In this document: one piece after another, positions 17,068 to 25,537 of the stretch | Position numbering within the stretch: the stretch's first letter is position 1 | Layout: each line of letters starts with the position of its first letter | Assembly (NCBI GenBank): GCA_903863885.1 | Contig: CAIPEB010000651.1 | Location: 1-38,380 of the forward strand | DNA: 38,380 nucleotides | Source: an uncultured Planctomycetaceae bacterium | Lineage (GTDB): Bacteria > Planctomycetota > Planctomycetia > Pirellulales > Pirellulaceae | Direction: 5' to 3' | Notes under the pieces: model-generated | Told to the model about the DNA's origin: nothing | The model's database searches: none | The model's input: only the letters and a program-made list of their open reading frames with translations | Position numbers and translations under genes: made by a program

Positions 17068-18348
17068 ATGAACAACGATCCTGTCCATCGGCGTTTCGGC
17101 GTGTTGCGGTTTGTTGTGTTGGCTTCCGCAGTCGCAGTCCAGGCCGGAGGTTTGGCAATCTGCTTCGCGGTAGAACCCCCACCGCTAAAGCCGCACCCGT
17201 TCGGACAACGTGAGCATGTTGTGCAGCGGCTCAACGCAGAAAAGGAACCGGTGAACCTACCCGCAGAGATACTTTGGATCAGCGAGCCCTGGCTTCGGGA
17301 ACGTGCCGACGAAAACGCCCAGATGCCGTATCTGACGTATCTGCCGGAAAAAGACCGCGTGTTGATGCTGGTCGAAACGCATCAGCCAATCGTGACCGCA
17401 TTCATCTCGAGCGACGACCACGGCAAGACATGGAGTGATCGCAAATGGCTGAGCACGGATGGGCAGGGCCGCCCGGTGGGAGTTGCGCTGGGGCTGACCA
17501 ATCTGGGCGGCGGGCGACTGATGGCGTATCCCGAGAATGCCGCACACGACCGGTGGTTGAGTGTGGATTACGGGCAGACTTGGACAGTGTTCACACACAA
17601 GGACACGGTCGCTGAGCGGTATATCTGGGATCCGCTGTTATTGCTGAAGGATTCCTCAGGCCGCATCCAAAAGATTCTCGAAGCGAGTTGGAGGCCGACC
17701 GGCGTTCCGTGGGGTTCACCGGATGGCTTCTACTCGCAAGCATATTTGCGTCAGAGCACCGATGAGGGGCGAACGTGGGGCGATGAAGTGAAAGTCCCGC
17801 AATGGCTGGGTGTCAATGAAATCAACCTGTTTCGCGCCGCCAACGGTGATCTGATTGCTGCCTGCCGAACCGATTACCCCAAGCGGTTCGCTCATCTGAA
17901 GCTCGATCATTTCGGAGGACTGGCAGTTTCCGTGTCGAAGGATGAAGGGCGGACGTGGTCCGATTTGAATCCGCTTTACGAATGGGGTCGGCATCATCCC
18001 AGCATAGCGCTGCTGGCCAATGGCAATCTCCTGATGACCTATGTGGTACGCCTGGGTTATCCGGCGACCTATGCGGGCGTCCCCCAATTTGGCGTCGAAG
18101 CAGTCGTCAGCCGAGACAATGGTCAGTCCTGGGATAAGGAGCACCGCTACATCCTGGCGAGTTGGGAGGGCAACATCACCGGAGAAAACGCGTGGTTCTG
18201 CGGCGTGCAATCCACATCAACAGTCCTTCTGCCGGACGGCACCATCCTGACATCCTTTGGCACGGGATTTCGCAATCCTTCCGACGCAAAAGTCTGCAAG
18301 ATGGATGTCGCCCTCGTGCGATGGCGGATGGATAAGTCGCAACCGTGA
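17068..18348 (+). CDS. Secreted sialidase-superfamily (BNR/Asp-box) protein
   Basis: 426 residues; signal peptide within about 1-35. It forms a six-bladed propeller marked by Asp-boxes S-x-D-x-G-x-T-W: SSDDHGKTWSD, SVDYGQTWTV, QSTDEGRTWGD, SKDEGRTWSD, SRDNGQSWDK. Such proteins cleave or bind sialic acids or other sugar acids. The sialidase Arg triad cannot be confirmed: the usual N-terminal R-I-P motif is not obvious, so the activity may be exo-hydrolysis of another sugar. A GAGG ribosome site sits about 10 bases before the ATG. Neighbours fit a polysaccharide-degradation cluster. Confidence 0.85.
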   Translation: MNNDPVHRRFGVLRFVVLASAVAVQAGGLAICFAVEPPPLKPHPFGQREHVVQRLNAEKEPVNLPAEILWISEPWLRERADENAQMPYLTYLPEKDRVLMLVETHQPIVTAFISSDDHGKTWSDRKWLSTDGQGRPVGVALGLTNLGGGRLMAYPENAAHDRWLSVDYGQTWTVFTHKDTVAERYIWDPLLLLKDSSGRIQKILEASWRPTGVPWGSPDGFYSQAYLRQSTDEGRTWGDEVKVPQWLGVNEINLFRAANGDLIAACRTDYPKRFAHLKLDHFGGLAVSVSKDEGRTWSDLNPLYEWGRHHPSIALLANGNLLMTYVVRLGYPATYAGVPQFGVEAVVSRDNGQSWDKEHRYILASWEGNITGENAWFCGVQSTSTVLLPDGTILTSFGTGFRNPSDAKVCKMDVALVRWRMDKSQP

Positions 18349-18696
18349 CGGACCGGCGGGCAAAACGACGGGCCGATAGTCGCTGGGCCATTTAACTCAC
18401 CCGACTGAATTGACGCCCGTAGGCAATCTCGGGTGTTACTCATACTCGACCGTTATTGTATCTGTTCTTGTTTCTATAACGCACTCGTTAAACCCGCTCG
18501 TGTGAGGAATGCAGCACGACCGTTGCTCCCGCGGTGCGAGCCCAACCTCTTGATCGTACTGACGACGATCGCACTTCGTCGCGAAAAGCAATCGGCGTTG
18601 CCCCGTACGATTACCGGCAGCATTCGGTGGACAAGGGGTCACGCCGACAGTCGATAGGCTGCCAAACGTTGAGTTTCGCGACTGCCTGATGGAATC
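18349..18696. other. Intergenic region between convergent genes, with a short repeat
   Basis: It separates the plus-strand sialidase-like gene from a convergent minus-strand gene. An AT-rich patch (about 18433-18500) and a 39-bp repeat (18609-18647) are the only notable features. No clear intrinsic terminator was found. Confidence 0.45.
18609..18647 (+). repeat. 39-bp dispersed repeat, copy 1
   Basis: GATTACCGGCAGCATTCGGT and the following 19 bases match 30800-30838 at 34 of 39 positions; a more divergent third copy lies at 29973-30014. All copies end in ACGCCGA. Confidence 0.6.
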
Positions 18697-19560
18697 TCAA
18701 TCGGGGGCCTGGGTGAGTTCTCGGTCAGGTTCCGCTGGAAGCACCAACCCCAACTTGTCGAGCATCGGGAGGTGCGATTTCCAGCCGATTTCTTGTGGCT
18801 CTTCGACCGACTGCTCATCGATGCAAATGCCCAGCGACAGTGGCCGAATACGGTCATGCCGCAACTGCTTGTCAACCAGGGGCATCTCACTTTCGCGTCC
18901 CTTTTCGCCACGGTCGCGGGCCGCCAACTGCTCCTCTCGCCTGGTGCAAGCGATTCGATGCAAAGCCACCACGCGGAACCAGTGCCAGGGGCGCTCGATC
19001 CGCACCTTGTCCCGGCACCAATCCCAGTTGGCAAACCGATCCAGGTCGTCCGGCCGAATGAGGAAGCAGCGTACACATTTCTTCCGCACCACCTGCCGGT
19101 CCTCACACGTCATCGCAAAGAGCCACGTTCTGCGTTCGAACGGAGTAACTGCCAGCCAGCCGGCAATGTGCCCCATGGCATCGTTGAGGATCTCGAATCC
19201 GAGCGTGCCTTCCGTCTTGAGAATCGGATCTCCCAGGGACGTCTTTTCCGCCAAGCTCTTTACCAGTTCGCGAGCAGCCACATTGTCGTACAGTTCGTGC
19301 AAGGTGGTCTTCGGAGCGAGATTGCGAAACAACAACACCGTCTCGTCCGGCCGCCCCGGAATGGGCTGCAGGCAGTGCATCTGAAAAATGAAGTCATCCG
19401 AGTCGCCGGACTGCAGGCGTTGCAGCGCGTTCAGACGACGGCGGAACAGCAGGAACCAACTTACCGCAAACCCTGCCAGAAACCCCAGTCCCTTTCCCAG
19501 TATCTCGGGAATCAGCCGCCGCCATTCCAGCGACTCCAGCCAGCCAATAAACACTTCCAT
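18697..19560 (-). CDS. Membrane-anchored protein of unknown function, 287 residues
   Basis: Starts MEVFIGWLESLEWRRL; one transmembrane helix (about 22-40, GFLAGFAVSWFLLF) is followed by RRR, so the bulk should be cytoplasmic. The soluble part has folded-protein character (DETVLLFRNLAPKTTLHELY, GFEILNDAMGHIAGWLAVTP, RKKCVRCFLIRPDDLDRF) and a conserved-looking WHWFRVVALHRIAC segment. No family recognised. The frame is open about 40 codons upstream, but ATG 19560 places the anchor at the N-terminus. It lies 80 bases after the tandem esterase gene on the same strand and may be its operon partner. Confidence 0.65.
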   Translation of the reverse strand: MEVFIGWLESLEWRRLIPEILGKGLGFLAGFAVSWFLLFRRRLNALQRLQSGDSDDFIFQMHCLQPIPGRPDETVLLFRNLAPKTTLHELYDNVAARELVKSLAEKTSLGDPILKTEGTLGFEILNDAMGHIAGWLAVTPFERRTWLFAMTCEDRQVVRKKCVRCFLIRPDDLDRFANWDWCRDKVRIERPWHWFRVVALHRIACTRREEQLAARDRGEKGRESEMPLVDKQLRHDRIRPLSLGICIDEQSVEEPQEIGWKSHLPMLDKLGLVLPAEPDRELTQAPD

Positions 19561-19640
19561 CACTGCACCTCGACGCTCATTCCTCACCATCTTTGAAGGC
19601 ACGAATGCCCAGTCTGTCCGTAGGAACAGCACTTGCCTTC

Positions 19641-21407
19641 TTACTTGTTGAAACCCTCGTGGTTCATGAATTCCCAAATGCGTCCCATCCAGGTATAGCT
19701 GCCTGTGCCCGGAGCCGCGTTCCTCTGGAAGCAGTGATCACGTCTGGCGAGCGTGTGGAGATCGGACTGGATCCCCATCCGGCAAAGCTGCTCCCAGCAT
19801 TTCACCGAATTCATCGCCGCCCAACCGTCCGCGTCGCCGTGGATAAACAGGATCGGACACGTCGCGAGGTCAAACGAGAACTCGGGGACGAGCCGCGAGT
19901 CGTCCTCGTTGCCGCCCTTCGCATTCGGGGCTTCCGCGCCGTCGGTGAGCGCGTACGCCGGATAGATCGCGACCGCCCACTGCACGTTGCAGGGAAGCTT
20001 GTCAAGGTCGTCGATCGGCAAATAGGAACGACGCCGCGAGCTGGTTGCGCCCATGAGTGTCAGGTGTCCGCCGGCCGAAGAACCCATGATGCCGATGCGA
20101 TTGGGATCAAGCCCCTTGGCCGCGGCCTCGCTGCGGACGATTCGAACGGCGCGCTGCAGATCCTGCCACGCCGTCGTGTGCTTGGCCAGCCCGCCCAGCG
20201 GACGTGGCGTGCGGTATTTCATTGTCACGACCGTCATGCCCTTTTCGTTCAGGAAACGTCGCGTCGGCGCGACTTCGAATCCGTCCGGACTGTTGCCCTC
20301 GTAGCCGCCGCCCGAGTAGATGATCTGAATCGCCTTCGTCCTGAGTTCCTTCGGCATGTGCCATTCGATATAAGGCAGGCACTGGTTCGTCTGCACATCC
20401 GGCATTTTGCCCTCCGGCCAGACCGGCTCCTTGCAGTATTCGCCGCGCGCATCGTCGTTCGGATAGCGGGCCATCAGATCGACTTCCGCGCCGAGACGCC
20501 CGTCAAAATTCATCTGGCGAAGGTACTCGGCGACACGGTCCAGCCAATGGTCGTAGGCGGCGCCATCCTCACCCTTGCTCGGATCGCCCATGAAACCGTG
20601 GGGACGGTCCGCGAACAGATGGATCTCGGCCGGAATCTTCATCCTGCGGAGCTGGCGGTAGATCTGCGTGGAACCGTTCGGCGAATAGACGTCCGCCCCT
20701 CCGTGGAAGAGCGCCATCGGACACGTCTTCGCGTCGAACTTGAACACGTCCGAGAGCTTCACGTCGATCGCGTCTCCCTCACGCGTATTGGGGCCGGTGA
20801 GGCCGTCCGTGAGCGCATAGGCGGTGAAGATCGGCACCGCCCAGTTTACGTGGCACGGAAGCTGGTCGAGTCCGTCTATCGGCCCGTACGCCGGTGTGAG
20901 CGCGCTCGTCGCGAGCAGGACGGTCAGGTGCGAACCCGCGGAGAACCCGAACACGCCGATCTTCTCCGGGTCGAATCCTCGCTTCTGCGCATCGTTGCGG
21001 ACGAGACGGACGGCGCGTTGCCCGTCCTCCCACGCGGTCTGGTAGATCGGCAACCCTTGCGGACGCGGTGTACGGTAGGTCAGGCTCACGCAAACGAAAC
21101 CCAGTTCGGTGAACATCTTCGCGGCCTGGTCAATCCAGACTCCGTCGCAGCAAGTCTGATAACCGCCGCCTGAAATGAGCAACATGCATCCGCCGTTCTT
21201 CTCCGCCGGCACGTCGTACCAGTCGAGATGCGGCATCGCATGGTCCGCCGCCTTGAATCCCGGAGCCTTCACCTCCTGGGTGGTCGCCGCAATCTGACCG
21301 GTCTGGAAATCCGGGATCTTTCCTTCCGGCCACAGCGCGACCCGCTCCCCGCCGAACGCCTGAACACCGAGCAGCAACCCCAAACAAAGAACCAGTATTC
21401 TCTTCAT
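19641..21407 (-). CDS. Secreted tandem alpha/beta hydrolase (two esterase domains in one chain)
   Basis: 588 residues; signal peptide about 1-19 (MKRILVLCLGLLLGVQAFGG). Two homologous hydrolase domains, about 22-305 and 328-588, each begin with WPEGK(I/M)PD and share LTYRTPRP/MKYRTPRP. Domain 1: oxyanion ISGGGY, nucleophile GFSAG (Ser156), HGGAD (Asp239), DRPHGF (His270). Domain 2: YSGGGYEG, GSSAGG (Ser444), HGDAD (Asp527), RRDHCF (His558). Both triads look complete. Proteins of this kind (BD-FAE/acetyl-esterase type) remove acyl groups from sugars such as acetylated xylan. Likely periplasmic. Divergent from the lyase-like gene, 219 bases apart. Confidence 0.9.
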   Translation of the reverse strand: MKRILVLCLGLLLGVQAFGGERVALWPEGKIPDFQTGQIAATTQEVKAPGFKAADHAMPHLDWYDVPAEKNGGCMLLISGGGYQTCCDGVWIDQAAKMFTELGFVCVSLTYRTPRPQGLPIYQTAWEDGQRAVRLVRNDAQKRGFDPEKIGVFGFSAGSHLTVLLATSALTPAYGPIDGLDQLPCHVNWAVPIFTAYALTDGLTGPNTREGDAIDVKLSDVFKFDAKTCPMALFHGGADVYSPNGSTQIYRQLRRMKIPAEIHLFADRPHGFMGDPSKGEDGAAYDHWLDRVAEYLRQMNFDGRLGAEVDLMARYPNDDARGEYCKEPVWPEGKMPDVQTNQCLPYIEWHMPKELRTKAIQIIYSGGGYEGNSPDGFEVAPTRRFLNEKGMTVVTMKYRTPRPLGGLAKHTTAWQDLQRAVRIVRSEAAAKGLDPNRIGIMGSSAGGHLTLMGATSSRRRSYLPIDDLDKLPCNVQWAVAIYPAYALTDGAEAPNAKGGNEDDSRLVPEFSFDLATCPILFIHGDADGWAAMNSVKCWEQLCRMGIQSDLHTLARRDHCFQRNAAPGTGSYTWMGRIWEFMNHEGFNK

Positions 21408-21625
21408 CGTATCGCTTCCTTCAGTGCCCCTCAGTCGTGCGTGCATCCGGATCGTAGTATTTGAAAGGAATCGGCCCATCGAAAGGTCGATGCGGCAAAT
21501 CGTAACTGGGAATTCTCTGCATGCAAACCATGGCCGCATCAATTCCTCTGTGTTCAAATGCGAGCACTGCGAGAACGAATGGTACACGGCGAGCTGTATT
21601 CTTTTGCGTTGAGGGAGTATTTCAA

Positions 21626-22756
21626 ATGAGAAGGGCAGCTTTTGCGGCGGCAGTTCTCGGTTTCGCGACCATGAGTGCGGCGGTTGATCAGCAAGCGCGC
21701 GGCGCTGACGAGCCGACGTCCCCGCGTCAGGCTTCCGCCGTGACCGTGCCGCCGCTGCCGACGCCCGCAGCTCCCGAGGGGAATACGGGCATTGCCGCCA
21801 AGTATCCGGGCGACCGGGGCATTGAGCAGGACCCGGATGTTGTCTTTGTTGAGTCCTTCGAGGGTTCGGTCGACGAGATCTGCAGCCATTGGGAGGCGGC
21901 GATCGGCAAACCGATCATGTCGAAGTCGGAAGAAGTACCGCCAGGGAGCGGGGGACAACAGTCACTCCTGCTGACGCGCGTGGCCGGAGGAACCAACGGT
22001 TACATGGACGGCGGCAATTTCTACCGTCGGCTGAAGAATGAGACGGGGGGCTATGGTTTCGATCAGCTGTTCTTCCGCTTCTACATGAAGTTCAACGAGG
22101 GGCATGCGCCCATACACCACTACGGGAGCGGGCTGGTCGGTTTCAACCCAGCAACGCCCTGGGCCCAAGGCGGCGCAGGGGAACGGCCGAGAGGAGACAC
22201 GCGCTGGACCACGCAGGTCGAGCCGGGCAATTTCTCATCGTGGAATTTCTACAGCTATTGGCAGCAGATGGGAGGCAGCCCGCCGCGCGGGCAGACGTGG
22301 GGCAACAACTTCGAGATCGGTGTCCCTCCTCGCGTCGTCGTCAAGGAGAAATGGATTTGCCTTGAGGTGATGGCCAAGATGAACGACATCGGCGACACCA
22401 ATGGTGAGCAAGCCTACTGGCTTGACGGTAAGCTCAGCCGGACCGCGGATGGCACGATCACCAGCTACTTGGGCAAAGGCTTCCCCTCGCTGGGCACCTG
22501 GACCTTCGACAAGTTCGAACCCGCCGTGGCGGAGCAGGGCATCACCTGGGACTACCAGCAAGAACAGGGCGTCCCTATTGACGGCGGGAAGCCATTCCCC
22601 GGCTTTATGTGGAGAAACACACCGGATCTCAACATCAACGCCATCTGGCTGTACCGCTACATGTCCCAGCCCGAAAAACGTGAAAGCAAGGTCTGGTGGG
22701 ACCACCTCGTGGTCGCCACGAAGTACATTGGTCCCATGACACCGGTGGGCCACTGA
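21626..22756 (+). CDS. Secreted jelly-roll protein, polysaccharide-lyase-like
   Basis: 376 residues; signal peptide about 1-27 (FAAAVLGFATMSAAV) then a Pro-rich linker. The rest is a beta-jelly-roll: VVFVESFEGSVDEIC, SLLLTRVAGGTNGYMDGG, LFFRFYMKFNEGHAPIHHYG, WICLEVMAKMND, and the ending WWDHLVVATKYIGPM, which is typical of planctomycete lyase-like proteins (PL14/PL20-type concanavalin fold). Substrate and catalytic Tyr/His cannot be assigned. Start: GAGGGAG eight bases before ATG 21626; the frame upstream lacks a signal. Adjacent genes are an esterase and a sugar isomerase. Confidence 0.75.
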   Translation: MRRAAFAAAVLGFATMSAAVDQQARGADEPTSPRQASAVTVPPLPTPAAPEGNTGIAAKYPGDRGIEQDPDVVFVESFEGSVDEICSHWEAAIGKPIMSKSEEVPPGSGGQQSLLLTRVAGGTNGYMDGGNFYRRLKNETGGYGFDQLFFRFYMKFNEGHAPIHHYGSGLVGFNPATPWAQGGAGERPRGDTRWTTQVEPGNFSSWNFYSYWQQMGGSPPRGQTWGNNFEIGVPPRVVVKEKWICLEVMAKMNDIGDTNGEQAYWLDGKLSRTADGTITSYLGKGFPSLGTWTFDKFEPAVAEQGITWDYQQEQGVPIDGGKPFPGFMWRNTPDLNINAIWLYRYMSQPEKRESKVWWDHLVVATKYIGPMTPVGH

Positions 22757-23089
22757 GTTCAGAGCGCACGAAGAGCACCTTGGATTTCGAAGCGATTCGC
22801 ACTGGCCTGAGTTTTCCGAAATGCTGGTAACCACTTGGTCCGCCAGTTGGTCGACCGACAACGGCCGTCTTCCATGAACCGTTTTCAGGCGACGGCTCGC
22901 GGTTCTTGCAGCTGCCGGCTGCCGGGGGTTATGATTCGCATCAGCAGTGTCTGCCCAAGGTCGAGCGGAATAACACGCTTGCTGCTCGCCCGGCCGGGGA
23001 AGAACTGCAATCAACAGCCGCGACGCCGAAGCGATGGGCAACGCACCTTCGACAGAACAAACCACACACTCAACCCGAAGACTAAGATC
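22757..23089. other. Intergenic region upstream of the isomerase gene
   Basis: 333 bases with no supported gene. The frame of the next gene is open through it, but ATG 23090 starts a clear Tat leader. No promoter is confidently seen. Confidence 0.45.
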
Positions 23090-24061
23090 ATGCACCACAT
23101 CACGCGACGGGGATTTCTAGGTTCGACAGCCGGCACCCTTGGAATCTTGGCGCTCAACGAAGCACAGAATTTGGCCGCCGCCGTTCAGAACGAACCTGCC
23201 TCGGCGGCTCCGCCGGCGAAGGCGAAAGGCCTTCGCATCGGCATGTTGACCGCCCCGTTTGGAGACGAGCCGCTGGAAAATGTGCTCGAATTCGCTGCAA
23301 AGGCGGGGATCTCCTGTCTCGAAGTGGTGGCTGACCCCGGCAGCAAGCATATTGACCCCGTGACGTTCGATGCGGCCAAGGCCGACTCGGTCAAGCAGAT
23401 GCTTGCGGCACGCAAGCTGGAAATTAGCGGATTGGCTTGCTTTGGCGACGCCTGCCGGCCGGGCGGCGCCGAGGCATTTCAAAACCATGCCAGGAAGATG
23501 GTGGACGCGGCAGTTTTGTTGGGTGTGCCCACCCTTTGCATGCAGACCGGGATGCCCCTCCCGAACATGACAAAGATCAACCAGATCAAGCAGATCGTTT
23601 CCAAAGTGTATGCCCCGATCATCGCTTACGCCAAGGACAAGGGCATCAAGATCGCCATCGAGAACTGGTTTGAGACATGCCTGCAAGGTATTGATACGTT
23701 CGAATGCCTGCTGGAGACGATCAAGGACGACAACTTCGGCCTTAACTACGACCCTTCCCACTTGGTTCACCAGGAATGCAACCACCTGCTGCCGCTCCGG
23801 CTCTTCGGCAAACGCATCTTCCACACCCACGCCAAGGATACGCTGATTGATGCGGAAACTCGGGCGCACGTGGGGATCTACGGTCGCGGCTGGTGGCGTT
23901 ATGTGGTTCCTGGCTCCGGTGCCATCCATTGGGGTGAGTACATCAATCACCTGCGAATGAGCGGTTACAAGGGCGTCCTGAGCATTGAACACGAAGACAG
24001 CGCCGTGGGCCGGGAAGAAGGCTTCATTCTCGCAGCCCGGCATCTTGCGGAATTCTGCTAA
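23090..24061 (+). CDS. Tat-exported sugar phosphate isomerase/epimerase-like TIM barrel
   Basis: 323 residues. The N-terminus is a twin-arginine leader (HHITRRGFLG followed by a short hydrophobic stretch), so the protein would be exported folded. The xylose-isomerase-like (AP-endonuclease-2-type) barrel follows. Metal-ligand residues in their expected strands: Glu191 in IAIENWFE, Asp221 in LNYDPSHL, His247 in FHTHAKD, Glu300 in LSIEHED. Relatives epimerise or dehydrate free sugars, e.g. 3-keto or inositol derivatives. It is the last clear gene of the sugar-handling neighbourhood. Confidence 0.9.
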   Translation: MHHITRRGFLGSTAGTLGILALNEAQNLAAAVQNEPASAAPPAKAKGLRIGMLTAPFGDEPLENVLEFAAKAGISCLEVVADPGSKHIDPVTFDAAKADSVKQMLAARKLEISGLACFGDACRPGGAEAFQNHARKMVDAAVLLGVPTLCMQTGMPLPNMTKINQIKQIVSKVYAPIIAYAKDKGIKIAIENWFETCLQGIDTFECLLETIKDDNFGLNYDPSHLVHQECNHLLPLRLFGKRIFHTHAKDTLIDAETRAHVGIYGRGWWRYVVPGSGAIHWGEYINHLRMSGYKGVLSIEHEDSAVGREEGFILAARHLAEFC

Positions 24062-24192
24062 CGACCTCCCCGAACACAGCTCAGAGAATCTCACGTTCGG
24101 CGAGACAGGTCGGCATAGCGAGTAGACTCTGGACAAATCCGCCGCGGAAAGCCGATGGTACGCTGGACTATTCCCGACTGACGGTCGCCGAG

Positions 24193-24489
24193 GTGTGCGA
24201 AGACCTGACTGATTCGCTTGTCGATCGCGTCTTCAACAGCGGCCTCGACGCGCTACAGCCGTTCCTGGATGAGTTGCCGGACGAATACGAACTGCCGCCA
24301 CTGACTCCGACGGACGCGTTGGTGAGGTTCATGGAGGACCTGCTGCGGTTCGAGGGTGACGATCCGGATTTCCGCTCGTCAGCGGCCCGCGAGGCTGTAC
24401 GCGGCGCGGTCGGCGAGTTGCGAAATGCTGCACGTCGGCGCGCCGAACCAGACGCTCCAGCAGACGGCGAACGCGATTTGGGTCTGTGA
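24193..24489 (+). CDS. Hypothetical acidic helical protein (tentative)
   Basis: 98 residues from a GTG; strongly acidic with heptad-like helices (DALQPFLDELPDEYELPPL, DALVRFMEDLLRFEGDDPDF). The frame is open further upstream without an ATG, so the true start is unsure. It ends four bases from a convergent minus-strand gene. Protein-like composition is the only support; it may be the tail of a decayed gene. Confidence 0.35.
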   Translation: MCEDLTDSLVDRVFNSGLDALQPFLDELPDEYELPPLTPTDALVRFMEDLLRFEGDDPDFRSSAAREAVRGAVGELRNAARRRAEPDAPADGERDLGL

Positions 24490-24493
24490 AAAG

Positions 24494-24946
24494 TCAGTGT
24501 CGCTCGACGCGGCCGCCGCTGCTGAGCTTACCCGGGGTCGCCATGACGCGGCGGAACGCGAGCCACACGACCACCGTCCCGATAGCCGCTCCCATGCCCA
24601 CAAACAGCCACTTCGCAAGTGCCGGGTTGGCCCCGCCGCCCACAGCCACCTTCTCTGCAAACACGCCGAGTATCATCCCGAGGAAAAGGCTGAATCCGTA
24701 CAGCAACGGCCCCGGCAGATAGCTCCGAAGGTCTTGCCGACCGAAGAAGACCAGTGCCTCCGGCACCAACCAGATGGCCAGCATGCCGAACCGCAAAGGC
24801 CACCCCGCATTTGTCCAGAACGAAATCAGCGCGAGCAGGGCCGCCCCCGTGGTGAAGTAAACGGTGAGTAACAGACCGCGGGCAGACACCGGAAGTGCCC
24901 CCCAATCGGTCCCTCGGGTCGTATTGACGGGCGACGAGTCTGACAT
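24494..24946 (-). CDS. Small integral membrane protein, four helices
   Basis: 150 residues from ATG 24946 (MSDSSPVNTTRG). Four predicted transmembrane helices: about 22-44, 48-68 (FGMLAIWLVPEALVFFG), 77-100 (LLYGFSLFLGMILGVFAE) and 115-138 (WLFVGMGAAIGTVVVWLAF). No recognised family. It stands alone between decayed elements. Confidence 0.7.
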   Translation of the reverse strand: MSDSSPVNTTRGTDWGALPVSARGLLLTVYFTTGAALLALISFWTNAGWPLRFGMLAIWLVPEALVFFGRQDLRSYLPGPLLYGFSLFLGMILGVFAEKVAVGGGANPALAKWLFVGMGAAIGTVVVWLAFRRVMATPGKLSSGGRVERH

Positions 24947-25166
24947 GCTGAGCCCCCAAGCCTCCTGTGTGCGGGCGCCGCGAACGAGGCCAGTCGAAAA
25001 CACTCGCTTTGACAATTCGTGCTTTATCTCGCAACTCAATCCAGCGACCGCAGCGTCGCGCTGACGGCAGCGACTTCATCCTGATCGCACATCTCGCCAT
25101 GAGCAAGTCCCAAACGGGCTCGCTCCCTGCGAAGACGATCCAATCATTTCTTGCGGAATCTGGTTC

Positions 25167-25430
25167 TTGCACAGGGCGGTGAAACGTACCTGCGGCTGGA
25201 TACTGCAAACCGTTCTGCAGCCGGTTGGAATCAAAGGTTTTGTTGCCTTGCCGAAACGTTGGATCGTCGAACGGACGTTTGCCTGGATCAATCGACATCG
25301 ACGGAACTCGCGCGATTACGAACGTACTGCCCAAAGCAGTGATGCCATCATCCACATCACGAAAATCGGTCTCATGTCGCGTCGCCTTGCTCGCACGAAA
25401 CACCGATTTTCAAAACATCTTCCAGGTGAC
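25167..25430 (+). pseudogene. IS5-type DDE transposase, 3' remnant
   Basis: The C-terminal end of an IS5-family transposase: KGFVALPKRWIVERTFAWIN, then RDYERTAQSSDAIIHITKIG and LMSRRLA. The Glu of VERTFAW is the third acidic residue of the DDE triad; the parts carrying both Asp residues are missing. The frame drifts on to 25616 with unrelated residues. It is a dead fragment lying downstream of the ankyrin gene, which is on the opposite strand. Confidence 0.8.
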
Positions 25431-25537
25431 TGTATGCGCCAGGCGATCCGGCGCATGAGCCACTGCTTGTGGCGGGCCTTCGTCTCTTGGCCGATCACCT
25501 CGGCAGTGCCGGGCCGATCACTGCGGGGCGGCAAGGA

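Noticed and set aside
17716-18210. Minus-strand frame antisense to the sialidase-like gene
   Set aside because: The plus-strand frame carries five Asp-box motifs in register; the antisense frame has none.
18433-18500. AT-rich patch as a promoter
   Set aside because: TATAAC and TTGTAT are present but spaced 12 bases apart, and no gene in either direction follows appropriately.
19593-21173. A 526-codon plus-strand frame antisense to the tandem esterase
   Set aside because: Arg/Val-rich shadow of a gene with clear catalytic motifs; no motif or ribosome site of its own.
23117-24136. A 339-codon minus-strand frame
   Set aside because: Antisense to the TIM-barrel isomerase, whose metal ligands and Tat leader are in order; no supporting motif.
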